DNA of 64,000 nt. Source: JAGOBP01 sp964550855. Lineage in GTDB: Bacteria > Chloroflexota > Anaerolineae > Fen-1058. The DNA lies in contig CAZKBQ010000017.1 of assembly GCA_964550855.1 (NCBI GenBank), positions 17,328 to 81,327 of the forward strand, written 5' to 3'. The position numbers and the translations under genes are program-made. The notes beneath the pieces were generated by a model, which searched no databases, had not been told where the DNA came from, and saw nothing but the letters and a program-made list of their open reading frames with translations. Shown here piece by piece: positions 1 to 7,290 of the stretch; the stretch's first letter is position 1, and each line of letters begins with the position of its first letter.

Positions 1-903
1 GATCTCCGTGTAGCCGATGTCCGTGACGCCGGGTGGATTATCGGGGAAGATGTCGTACAGCGGGCAATCGGCCACAATGCTGACGCCGCCGACTGCGTCG
101 ATCAATTTCTTGAAGCCGTCGAAATCAACCCGCGCGTAGTATTGAACCGGAATGCCAAAGTTGTATTGCAGCGTCTCGGCCACCAGGCCCGGGCCGCCGC
201 CGGGGAAGCCGATGGTCTCACCGTGCGCATCGGCCAGGTTGATGCGCGTGTAGCGCCAGTTGGGAATGTACACCCACGTATCGCGCGGAATGCTAAACAG
301 GTTGACCGACGGCAGATCGGGGTTGATGCTGGCGACGATGATCACGTCGGTGCGCCAGCCGGGCGTATCGGGGCGACGATCGCTGCCCAGCAGCACGATG
401 TTGATGGTGTTCGTCGGCAGATCGAGCACGGGCACCGGCGTGGGCGCGCCGATCTGCACTTCGGGCGGCAGATTCATGAACTCGGTGCCGGAGATCGCCT
501 CAACCGGCGCCAGCGTGACGGTGGGGCGCAGACCCGGCAGCGGCGGCTTGGATGTGGCCGACGGCGTGGGCGTGTTGGTGGGTGTGGGTGTGTGAGTGGG
601 CCGCGGCGTCCACGTCAGCGTGGGCGTCCAGGTGGGCGGCAGCACTTGCGTGGGCGGCGGCGCAGGTGTGTCCGATGAAACGGCCACCGGCGTGGGTTCG
701 GCCAGCGCCACCGCGATGGCGGTCTCGGTGATGGTGGGCACGCTCAACGCCGGCGAGCGGCGGGCCGTGCGCGCCGCCGAAATGCCCAGCTGACCAAACA
801 GGAACTGCAGCGCCATCAGACCGATGATGCCGAGGATGAGGCTGATGAGCACGAATTCCAGCGGACTGAGCGGGCGGCGTTTGCGGCGGGACTTGTCGGG
901 CAT
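1..903 (-). CDS. LytR-CpsA-Psr (LCP) family protein, C-terminus cut by window edge
   Basis: I translated this by hand from the ATG at 903; the frame stays open for 301 codons to base 1, so the gene continues outside the window. Residues 16-36 are a signal-anchor helix after a basic N-terminus. Residues 70-125 are a Pro/Thr-rich linker with TPTPT runs. The LCP domain starts near residue 168 (NIVLLGSDRRPD) and keeps the family arginines and acids: GWRTDVIIV (182-190), FSIPRDTWVYIP (203-214), then a VDFDGFKKLIDAVGGV stretch. LCP enzymes transfer undecaprenyl-linked polymers to the cell wall or other acceptors outside the membrane; the acceptor here is unknown. It lies 3' of the VWA genes but has its own candidate promoter and a hairpin in between, so it is probably a separate transcript. 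Confidence 0.88.
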   Translation of the reverse strand, partial: MPDKSRRKRRPLSPLEFVLISLILGIIGLMALQFLFGQLGISAARTARRSPALSVPTITETAIAVALAEPTPVAVSSDTPAPPPTQVLPPTWTPTLTWTPRPTHTPTPTNTPTPSATSKPPLPGLRPTVTLAPVEAISGTEFMNLPPEVQIGAPTPVPVLDLPTNTINIVLLGSDRRPDTPGWRTDVIIVASINPDLPSVNLFSIPRDTWVYIPNWRYTRINLADAHGETIGFPGGGPGLVAETLQYNFGIPVQYYARVDFDGFKKLIDAVGGVSIVADCPLYDIFPDNPPGVTDIGYTEI

Positions 904-936
904 GATCGCACGCGCTTGATCGGACTTTCCAACGCT

Positions 937-966
937 ATTATAGCCCCAACTCGATCAATAACCCAA
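937..966 (-). promoter_or_regulatory. Candidate sigma-70 promoter of the LCP gene
   Basis: On the minus strand TTGGGT (966-961) is followed after 18 bases by a perfect TATAAT (942-937). The start codon of the LCP gene is at 903, giving a leader of about 25 bases. Confidence 0.5.
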
Positions 967-1013
967 CGCGCGATCAACGCCAGCCCGACCGTTCGACAAC
1001 GAGTGGACAACTC

Positions 1014-1045
1014 AAACCCGATCGAGCCACCGACCGATCGGGTTT
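1014..1045 (-). terminator. Hairpin after the VWA genes
   Basis: A perfect 11-bp inverted repeat (1014-1024 with 1035-1045, loop 10) lies downstream of the VWA stop codon and upstream of the LCP promoter. The right arm on the minus strand ends in GGGTTT, but no longer U-tract follows, so termination is likely but not certain. The stem core is CCGATCG, a word that recurs throughout this DNA. Confidence 0.5.
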
Positions 1046-1094
1046 GCTTCTGCCGCCTGCGATCCACCGCCTGTTGCAGGCTATCGCAGATCTT

Positions 1095-2156
1095 TCACGG
1101 CAGCGGCTGCCAGATCAGCGCCAGGGCCACCGCCAGCGCAACCAGCAGCGCGCCGATGGCGGCAAAGACCACGCTGATTTCTGAAGTCTCGTGCTTGGTA
1201 ATCAGATAGGTGGGCAGATTGTCAAACACGCTCTGCAATTCGCCCGCGCTTTCGGCCGTGTGATACGTGCCGCCGGTCATATCAGCCACCTGCTGCAAAG
1301 TGGCATCGTCGATGCCGCGCCGGAACCCGCCCTGCCCGCCGCCGAACTGTCCGCCGCCGAACTGCCGCCCGTTGAAGCGGGCAAATTGCGGGCCGCAGGC
1401 CAGGCTGAATTCGGCGCCGTTTTCGGTGCCAAAACCGATCGGGTAAACGCGCACCCCGCGCGTCACGGCCTGCTGGGCGGCCTCCAACGGATCAGGTCCG
1501 GCATTGCTCACGCCGTCGGTCAGCAGCACGATGATGTTGGGCACATACGCGCCGCGCGGCACGGGCGTCGGCTCGGCGCCGGCGGTGAATTCGTTGGTGC
1601 TGGGCGCGACGTTGGGATCGATCTCGGCGATGGCGTCGATGGACTTCAAGATGCCGCTGCCGATGGCGGTGCGGCGGCCCGTCATCAGACTTTCAATGGC
1701 GGTCTGCAGCGCTTCCGGATCGGACGTGGGCGGCTGAATGATGGCCGCAAAGCCGGAAAAGGCCACCAGCCCGATCTGCGTGTTACCGGCCTGTCGTCGG
1801 ATGAACGCCAGCATGGCAGCTTCCGCGGCCTGCAGGCGCGTGGGGCTGATGTCGGTCTGGCACATGCTGCCGGACACGTCCACCGCCAGGATGATGGTGG
1901 TCTGATTGGACGGCACGGCGATGACGGACACGGGCCGGCTCAGCGCGATGACCAGGCTGATCACGGCCAGCACAAACAACGCAAACGGCACATGCCGCCG
2001 CCAGCCGGCGCGCTTCGGCAGCGCCTCGCGCACCAGCGACAGGCTGGAGTAGCGCACCACCGCGCGCCGCCGCCGCCTCAGCACCCACACGTAAGCGGCG
2101 ATCAGCAGCGGCGCCAGAATTAGTAAGAATAGTGAGCCGGGCCAGAGCACGTCCAT
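1095..2156 (-). CDS. BatA-like membrane protein with von Willebrand factor A domain (distal copy)
   Basis: 353 aa. An N-terminal BatA-type part has two hydrophobic segments (about 6-25 and 56-72) separated by a basic stretch. The VWA domain begins near residue 87 and has an intact metal-binding MIDAS: DVSGSM at 93-98 and LLTDGVSNAG near 211-220. A C-terminal transmembrane helix ends the protein. An unusual Gly/Phe/Gln-rich insertion (GGGQFGGGQGG) lies in the last third and is absent from the neighbouring paralogue. In MoxR clusters such proteins probably act with the MoxR ATPase in the assembly or stress protection of envelope proteins. It starts 19 bases after the stop of the other VWA gene, so the two are co-transcribed paralogues. 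Confidence 0.85.
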   Translation of the reverse strand: MDVLWPGSLFLLILAPLLIAAYVWVLRRRRRAVVRYSSLSLVREALPKRAGWRRHVPFALFVLAVISLVIALSRPVSVIAVPSNQTTIILAVDVSGSMCQTDISPTRLQAAEAAMLAFIRRQAGNTQIGLVAFSGFAAIIQPPTSDPEALQTAIESLMTGRRTAIGSGILKSIDAIAEIDPNVAPSTNEFTAGAEPTPVPRGAYVPNIIVLLTDGVSNAGPDPLEAAQQAVTRGVRVYPIGFGTENGAEFSLACGPQFARFNGRQFGGGQFGGGQGGFRRGIDDATLQQVADMTGGTYHTAESAGELQSVFDNLPTYLITKHETSEISVVFAAIGALLVALAVALALIWQPLP

Positions 2157-2175
2157 CGGCCACCTCCGATCTGCC

Positions 2176-3183
2176 TCACGGCAAACGGTTGAACCACAGC
2201 AGCGACAAGGCGCCGCCGATCAACAGCAGCAAGACACTCACGCCCGCCAGCAGAGCCGTGAGCTCGGTCTGTTCGGGTTTGACGACCAGCTGCGCCCCGA
2301 CCTGATCGTAAACGGCCTTCAGTTCGGCCTCGTTTTCCGCGTGATAATACACACCGTCCGTCAGCTGCGCGATCTGCTGCAGCAGTTCTTCGTTGAGGCG
2401 CGTGCGGACGGTGAATCCTTCGACCTTTAGCAGGGCACCGGCGGTGCTGCCGATCCCGATCGGGTAGATGCGCACCCCGCGATCGATCGCCGTTTGGGCG
2501 GCCTCCAGCGGATCGGGCGGCGCGGTGTTTTCGCCGTCGGTCAGCATCACGATGGCTGCCGATGTGTATGTCCCCTTAGGCACGGGCGTGGGCGTGGGCG
2601 TGGGCGTGAGCTGCAAGTTGCTGTAAATCTCGTCGGCGGCCGGCTCGTTCTTGATCGTCAGCGCATTCAGCGCCATCAGGATGCCGTTGCCCAGCGACGT
2701 GCCGCGCGTGGGCGCCAGCCGATCGAGCGCGGCCAGGATGGCGGCCTGATCGGTGGTGGGTGGCTGCACGCTGAAGCCGCTTTCGCTGAAGGCCACCACG
2801 CCGATCAGCACACTGCGCGGCTGATTGGCCACGAAGTCGCGGGCGGCGGCCTTGGCCGCTTCCATGCGCGTGGGCTGAAGATCGTCTGCCGCCATGCTAC
2901 CGGACACGTCAAAGGCCAAAATGACCGTGCCCTCAACGCGCGGCAGGCTCAGTTCCATCTGCGGCCGGGCCACGGCGACGATGAGCAGCGCCAGCGCGAT
3001 CAGAAACAACAACGGCGGCACGTGACGCCGGCGGCCAATCGACTGCCCGCCAGACTGCATCAAGCCAAAGTTGCCATAGGTTGCCAGCAGGCGCTGTCGC
3101 CGCTGCTGCTGCCGTGTGTACAACACGACGAACAGCGGAATCAACAACAACAGCACCAGCATGACCGGCCAGATGAAGGACAT
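2176..3183 (-). CDS. BatA-like membrane protein with von Willebrand factor A domain (proximal copy)
   Basis: 335 aa, same plan as the next gene: membrane segments at about 5-23 and 55-72, VWA domain from about residue 86 with MIDAS DVSGSM (92-97) and MLTDGENTAPPDP near 213, and a C-terminal helix. A short TPTPTPTP stretch sits just before the third MIDAS region. The start ATG at 3183 is preceded on the minus strand by only three bases (ACC) and then a 7-bp periodic repeat (3187-3214), so no normal Shine-Dalgarno sequence is present. It belongs to the moxR-DUF58-VWA cluster; the 126-base gap to the DUF58 gene is filled with repeats. Confidence 0.87.
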   Translation of the reverse strand: MSFIWPVMLVLLLLIPLFVVLYTRQQQRRQRLLATYGNFGLMQSGGQSIGRRRHVPPLLFLIALALLIVAVARPQMELSLPRVEGTVILAFDVSGSMAADDLQPTRMEAAKAAARDFVANQPRSVLIGVVAFSESGFSVQPPTTDQAAILAALDRLAPTRGTSLGNGILMALNALTIKNEPAADEIYSNLQLTPTPTPTPVPKGTYTSAAIVMLTDGENTAPPDPLEAAQTAIDRGVRIYPIGIGSTAGALLKVEGFTVRTRLNEELLQQIAQLTDGVYYHAENEAELKAVYDQVGAQLVVKPEQTELTALLAGVSVLLLLIGGALSLLWFNRLP

Positions 3184-3186
3184 GGT

Positions 3187-3214
3187 GATTTCAGATTGCA
3201 GATTTCAGGTTTCA
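3187..3214. repeat. Heptanucleotide tandem repeat in a gene leader
   Basis: Four 7-bp units on the plus strand: GATTTCA, GATTGCA, GATTTCA, GGTTTCA. On the minus strand this tract ends three bases before the start codon of the VWA gene. The same 7-bp periodicity with other unit sequences appears at many places in this window. Confidence 0.75.
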
Positions 3215-3216
3215 GA

Positions 3217-3304
3217 CGTCATTGCGAACTGCGTAGCGGCGACGCAATTTCAAATTTATCAACGCGAGAGCGCTGCATCGGCCTTCGGCCTGCTCGCAAT
3301 GACG
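3217..3304. repeat. 88-bp palindromic element with 11-bp terminal inverted repeats
   Basis: CGTCATTGCGA at 3217-3227 is repeated exactly in inverted form at 3294-3304. An inner GGCCTTCGGCC hairpin lies at 3280-3290. No coding capacity. It resembles the short dispersed palindromic elements (REP/MITE-like) that many bacterial genomes carry with a GTCATTGCGA end. Confidence 0.7.
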
Positions 3305-3309
3305 GTTGG

Positions 3310-4227
3310 TCATCGTCTCCGCTGCTTCCGCAACGCCGCAAACCGCACGATGGCGCGCACGAGATCTTCGTCCGTCGATAGCGGCAGCAGATCGACGCCC
3401 GCGTGTTTGGCGGCGGCGGCGATGGCGGTTTCGCGTCGTTGGGCCGTCTCGGCAAAGCGGGCGCGGAACCCGCGGTCGTGCGTGTCCACGTATAGCTGCT
3501 CGCCCGTCTCCGCATCCTCCAGCACGATCGGCCCGATGTCGGGCAGATCGATCTCGCGCGGATCGGTCAGCCGCACCGCCAGCACTTCGTGTCGCCGGTT
3601 GAGCAGGCTCAAGGGCCGTTCCCAGCCGGGCGCGCTGATAAAGTCCGAGATGACAAAGACCAGCGATCGCTGTTTGAGGGCGTTCAGCGCGCCGTTGAGC
3701 AGCGGTGAAAGATCAGTGAAAGGCGCGCGCACCAAACGCGGCTGCCGCAGCAGATCATTGATGATGCGTAACACTTGAATACGCCCGCCGCGTGCGGGAA
3801 TCGTGCGCTCGATGCGGGACGTCTGCCCGGCGTAAAACATCGCGCCCACGCGATTGCCGTGCCGCGTGAGCAGGCGGGCCAGCGTCGTGACGAAGTCGAT
3901 CAGCACCGTGCGCTTGAGGCTCTGCACCGTGCCGAAGTCGATCGACGGGCTGAGATCGAGCAGAAACCACGCCGTGACTTCGCGGTCTTCGACGTACTGC
4001 CGCACGTAGGGCGCATCCATGCGCGCGGTGACGTTCCAATCGATGTAGCGAATATCGTCTTCAGGTTGATATTCGCGCAGATCGGCAAAATCCACGCCGT
4101 AGCCGTAAAACAGGCTGCGATAGTCGCCTTGCAGCAGACCGTCCAACCGGCGGATGACCTGCCAGTCGAGCCGCTGCAAGATCCGATCGGGCGTGGCTGC
4201 ACCGACGGTCATCGGCGCGTCAGGCAT
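3310..4227 (-). CDS. DUF58 family protein of the MoxR cluster
   Basis: 305 aa from the ATG at 4227, which overlaps the moxR stop codon (ATGccTGA arrangement); a GTG at 4254 would add nine residues. The DUF58 signature is clear: YGVDFADLREYQPEDDIR followed by IDWNVTAR, then a VWA-like region starting FLLDLSPSIDFGT. DUF58 proteins are almost always encoded directly after moxR and are thought to work with the ATPase and the VWA proteins; the molecular task is not settled. No transmembrane segment is visible in this copy, so it is probably cytoplasmic. Confidence 0.87.
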   Translation of the reverse strand: MPDAPMTVGAATPDRILQRLDWQVIRRLDGLLQGDYRSLFYGYGVDFADLREYQPEDDIRYIDWNVTARMDAPYVRQYVEDREVTAWFLLDLSPSIDFGTVQSLKRTVLIDFVTTLARLLTRHGNRVGAMFYAGQTSRIERTIPARGGRIQVLRIINDLLRQPRLVRAPFTDLSPLLNGALNALKQRSLVFVISDFISAPGWERPLSLLNRRHEVLAVRLTDPREIDLPDIGPIVLEDAETGEQLYVDTHDRGFRARFAETAQRRETAIAAAAKHAGVDLLPLSTDEDLVRAIVRFAALRKQRRR

Positions 4228-5239
4228 TGACACGGGCGTTGAGTCGTTGATCACGTAACGGCACCACCGGGATCGGAATCCGATCGAGAATCTTCTTCAA
4301 CACGTCGTCGGCGCTGACGTTATCGGACAGCGCTTCATACGACAACACCAGACGATGGCGCATCACATCGAAGGCCATGTCCAGCACGTCTTGCGGCAGG
4401 ACGTAATCGCGGCCGCGCACAAACGCCAGAGCGCGCGCGGTGAGAATGAGATTGATCGAGGCGCGGGGGCTGGCCCCAAAGGTGATGTAATGCTGCAGTT
4501 CTTTCAGGCCAAATTCACCGGGTTGGCGGGTGGCCGTGACCATGCGCACCGCGTATTCGATCAGGGCCTGATCGGCGTACACCTGATCGACCTGTTTTTG
4601 CAGGTCCAACAGTTGATCGGTGGTGATGACTTTTTGCACGGCCTGCAGCGCGCCCGTCATGCGCTCGACGATGACAAATTCCTCGGTGGTGGTGGGATAA
4701 CCCACCAGCACTTTGAGCATGAAGCGATCGACCTGCGCTTCCGGCAAGGGATAGGTGCCTTCGGTCTCGATGGGGTTCTGCGTGGCCAGCACCAGAAACG
4801 GATTGGGCACCTTGTACGTTTCGCGCCCGATGGTGACCTGCCGCTCCTGCATCACTTCCAGCAGCGCGCTCTGCACCTTGGCGGGCGCGCGATTGATCTC
4901 GTCGGCCAGCAGCAGGTTGGTAAAGACCGGGCCGAGCGAAGTGTTGAACTCGCCGGTCTTTTGATTGTAGATGCGCGTGCCGATCAGATCGGCGGGCACC
5001 AGATCGGGTGTGAACTGGATGCGTTTGAATTCGCCGCCGATGGCTTCGGCTAGCGTCTTGATGGCCATCGTCTTGGCGAGGCCGGGCACGCCTTCGACGA
5101 GGATGTGGCCGCGCGCCAGCAGCGCGACGACGAGGCGCTCCAGCAAATGATCCTGCCCGACGATGATTTTCTTGACTTCATACAACACGCGCTCCATCGG
5201 CGGGGAATTGGGCGTTAAGTCATATTGTCCGTTGGGCAT
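4220..5239 (-). CDS. moxR: MoxR family AAA+ ATPase
   Basis: 339 aa. I chose the ATG at 5239 because it follows GAGGAGATCACC, a good ribosome site; a longer frame to 5311 would only translate repeat DNA. Walker A is GVPGLAKT (50-57), Walker B is LLLADEINRA (109-118), and a sensor-1 region (VLATQNPIE) and an arginine-containing C-terminal lid follow. MoxR ATPases are AAA+ chaperone-like proteins; with DUF58 and VWA partners they mature or protect envelope enzymes. This is the first gene of a cluster moxR, DUF58, VWA, VWA, all on the minus strand with overlap or short gaps except for one repeat-filled gap. Confidence 0.93.
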   Translation of the reverse strand: MPNGQYDLTPNSPPMERVLYEVKKIIVGQDHLLERLVVALLARGHILVEGVPGLAKTMAIKTLAEAIGGEFKRIQFTPDLVPADLIGTRIYNQKTGEFNTSLGPVFTNLLLADEINRAPAKVQSALLEVMQERQVTIGRETYKVPNPFLVLATQNPIETEGTYPLPEAQVDRFMLKVLVGYPTTTEEFVIVERMTGALQAVQKVITTDQLLDLQKQVDQVYADQALIEYAVRMVTATRQPGEFGLKELQHYITFGASPRASINLILTARALAFVRGRDYVLPQDVLDMAFDVMRHRLVLSYEALSDNVSADDVLKKILDRIPIPVVPLRDQRLNARVNA

Positions 5240-5266
5240 GGTGATCTCCTCATTGTACTTCTCTGT

Positions 5267-5870
5267 CATTCCCGCGCGCTTTAGGCGGGAATCCAGTGAC
5301 CCGATCGGCACATACTCTGACCGTCACGCTGGATGCCCGATACGCTTCGCAGACATTCGGGCATGACGTCGACCGGAAAGTCATTCCCGCGCGCTTTAAG
5401 CGGGAATCCAGTGACCCGATCGGCACATACTCTGACTGTCACACTGGATGCCCGATACGCTTCGCAGACATTCGGGCATGACGCCGACCGGAAAGTCATT
5501 CCCGCGCGCTTTAGGCGGGAATCCAGTGACCCGATCGGCACATACTCTGACNNNNNNNNNNNNNNNNNNNNNNNNNNNNNNNNNNNNNNNNNNNNNNNNN
5601 NNNNNNNNNNNNNNNNNNNNNNNNNNNNNNNNNNNNNNNNNNNNNNNNNNNCATTCCCGCGCGCTTTAGGCGGGAATCCAGTGACCCGATCGGCACATAC
5701 TCTGACTGTCACACTGGATGCCCGATACGCTTCGCAGACATTCGGGCATGACGCCGACCGGAAAGTCATTCCCGCGCGCTTTAGGCGGGAATCCAAGGTT
5801 CCGATTAGGAATCGTTATTGGTCGGCCAGTAGATGCCCGATACGCTTCGCAGGCATTCGGGCATGACGGT
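5267..5870. repeat. Tandem array of 115-bp double-palindrome units, interrupted by assembly gap
   Basis: Units begin with CATTCCCGCGCGCTTTA at 5267, 5382, 5497, 5652 and 5767: period exactly 115 bp on both sides of the gap. Each unit has two hairpins: one with arms ATTCCCGC/GCGGGAAT and one with arms ATGCCCGA/TCGGGCAT. Copies differ by only a few bases, except the last one, whose middle has diverged. The true copy number is unknown because the gap (5552-5651) hides part of the array. It fills most of the 646 bases between moxR and the htrA-like gene; no gene is visible in it. Confidence 0.92.
5552..5651. other. Assembly gap (100 N)
   Basis: Exactly 100 undetermined bases inside the tandem array. 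The phase of the 115-bp units does not match across the gap, so its length is a placeholder. Confidence 0.98.
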
Positions 5871-5885
5871 GACAGACTGTGTAGA

Positions 5886-6731
5886 TCAATACGGCGGTGA
5901 ACCGCCCGCGCCGCCGAGGGCGCTGTCGATGGGCACGGCAAAGCCGATGCCGACAAAGAATTCACCGTCGGTGGGATTGACGATCCCTTCGACGATGCCG
6001 ATTACTTCACCCGCCCGATTGAGCAGCGGCCCCCCGGAGTTGCCGGGATTCACCGCAGCGTCGATCTGAATCAGGCCCCGCAGCGTCAGCGTGGAACTGG
6101 GAGGACGGAAGGATCGATCGAAGGCGGAGATGACACCCGCACTCATCGAGCCGTACAGCCCAAAGGGATTGCCCACGGCGTAGGCTTCATCGCCCACGCG
6201 CATGGCGTTGGGGTTGCCCAGGACGGCAGGAAAAGTCTGCGTGGGCGGCTGACTGGCCTGCAAGACGGCGATGTCGGTTTCGGGCCGCTGTTCGGCGATG
6301 AGGCCGTTCGTCTCGTAACCATCCGCGTACGTCAGCGTGATGATGTCGGTGTTGGTGACGACGTGCAGCGCGGTGAGAATATCGCCGTTGTCGTTGATGA
6401 CGACGCCGCTGCCCAGGCCGTGGGTCACCTTGCCGCTCTCATCGCGGCCGCGCGTTTCGATCAGGATCAAGGACGGTCGAATGATGCGATACACCACTTC
6501 GGAATACGCGGGCGGCGGCGTGGCCGAGGCCATCGCTTCGACGACGGTCTGTTTGACATCGGTCGTGGTGAGCGGTCGCGCCGGTGGAAAGAATACGTTG
6601 TACACCAGCAGCGCCAGCAGCGCGGCCAGCACGCCTGAAGCAAACGGCGCCGCTCGCCGTGCAGCAGCGCGCAAACGTCGCAGACGGTTGCGCCACACGG
6701 CCAGGCGCGATGGGATAGGCGAGTCAGCCAT
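5886..6731 (-). CDS. HtrA/DegP-like membrane-anchored trypsin-type serine protease without PDZ domain
   Basis: 281 aa. A basic, Arg-rich N-terminus (1-27) and a single helix (30-48) anchor the protein with the protease outside. The catalytic triad is visible: H123 in TALHVV, D153 in ETDIAVL, S232 in NPGNSGGPLL. DegP-type proteases usually carry one or two PDZ domains; here the chain stops after the protease domain (PIDSALGGAGGSPPY). It may therefore be a minimal quality-control protease, or a copy shortened at its 3' end next to the repeat array. AGGATGAG before the ATG can serve as ribosome site. It is transcribed toward the array, away from the small membrane protein gene. Confidence 0.88.
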   Translation of the reverse strand: MADSPIPSRLAVWRNRLRRLRAAARRAAPFASGVLAALLALLVYNVFFPPARPLTTTDVKQTVVEAMASATPPPAYSEVVYRIIRPSLILIETRGRDESGKVTHGLGSGVVINDNGDILTALHVVTNTDIITLTYADGYETNGLIAEQRPETDIAVLQASQPPTQTFPAVLGNPNAMRVGDEAYAVGNPFGLYGSMSAGVISAFDRSFRPPSSTLTLRGLIQIDAAVNPGNSGGPLLNRAGEVIGIVEGIVNPTDGEFFVGIGFAVPIDSALGGAGGSPPY

Positions 6732-6949
6732 GGTTACTCATCCTACGCAGTCGAGAACGAAACAGATTGCCCGCGTGCCAGATCAGGCGCGACACTCCCG
6801 GATAACAATCGACCTTTCGCCAGGGCGGCTCACCCTGACGGGAGAACAGGTCAACTCCAAGAGGCGTACAGCAGGCTTAATTCATTATATCGGGTTTTGG
6901 GCAGAGGGAAATGAGAATTGAATGAGGGATGAGGGCCAGCATCACGTGT

Positions 6950-6955
6950 TATAAT
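6950..6955 (+). promoter_or_regulatory. -10 element placed for a leaderless transcript
   Basis: A perfect TATAAT lies only eight bases before the ATG of the 64-aa membrane protein. A transcript from this site would begin at or next to the start codon. No clear -35 was seen. Confidence 0.5.
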
Positions 6956-6963
6956 CGCCGCCG

Positions 6964-7158
6964 ATGATCACCAAACGTCACCTGGGATATGCCTTTATCG
7001 TCGCCGGCCTGATCGTCATCGCGGGCGCGCTGGCCGCCAATCTGATCGGCGCGCGCGATGCCGGCTTTGGGCCGCTGCAAGTCATCGGGCTGATCGGCGG
7101 CCTCGGCCTGATCGGGATGGCGCTGCCGCTCATTCGATTGGGTGACCGTCCAGCGTAA
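6964..7158 (+). CDS. Small two-helix membrane protein
   Basis: 64 aa. Two hydrophobic segments, about 8-27 and 36-55, are joined by a short loop (GARDAGFG); the N-terminus is MITKRHLGY and the C-terminus charged. It has no recognised domain. The reading frame starts eight bases after a TATAAT box, so translation is probably leaderless. It is divergent from the htrA-like gene and followed by the repeat-rich leader of a glycosyltransferase. Function unknown. Confidence 0.6.
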   Translation: MITKRHLGYAFIVAGLIVIAGALAANLIGARDAGFGPLQVIGLIGGLGLIGMALPLIRLGDRPA

Positions 7159-7163
7159 GCTAA

Positions 7164-7290
7164 TGAACCATGACAAATGACTCAATGCCATTAAGTTAGG
7201 CCCAATGCGGCGTCATCCCCGCGAAGCGTGTTTCTGTCGGGCATCCAATTGACTACATGACAAAGACCAATGACAAACGATTCAGCCACC
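7164..7290. repeat. Heptamer-like repeats flanking a dispersed palindromic element
   Basis: ATGACAA-type heptamers occur at about 7164-7190 and again at 7257-7280, where the glycosyltransferase ATG (7270) is itself part of the repeat. Between them, 7210-7247 (starting CGTCATCCCCGCGAAGCG and ending TCGGGCATCCA) matches, in inverted orientation, the second half of the 115-bp unit found at 5267-5870. Confidence 0.55.

Noticed and set aside
5281..5866. Several open frames across the tandem array and the N gap
   Set aside because: They only translate the 115-bp repeat or undetermined bases.
5267..5870. CRISPR array
   Set aside because: The units are contiguous 115-bp copies with two palindromes; there are no unique spacers and no cas genes.
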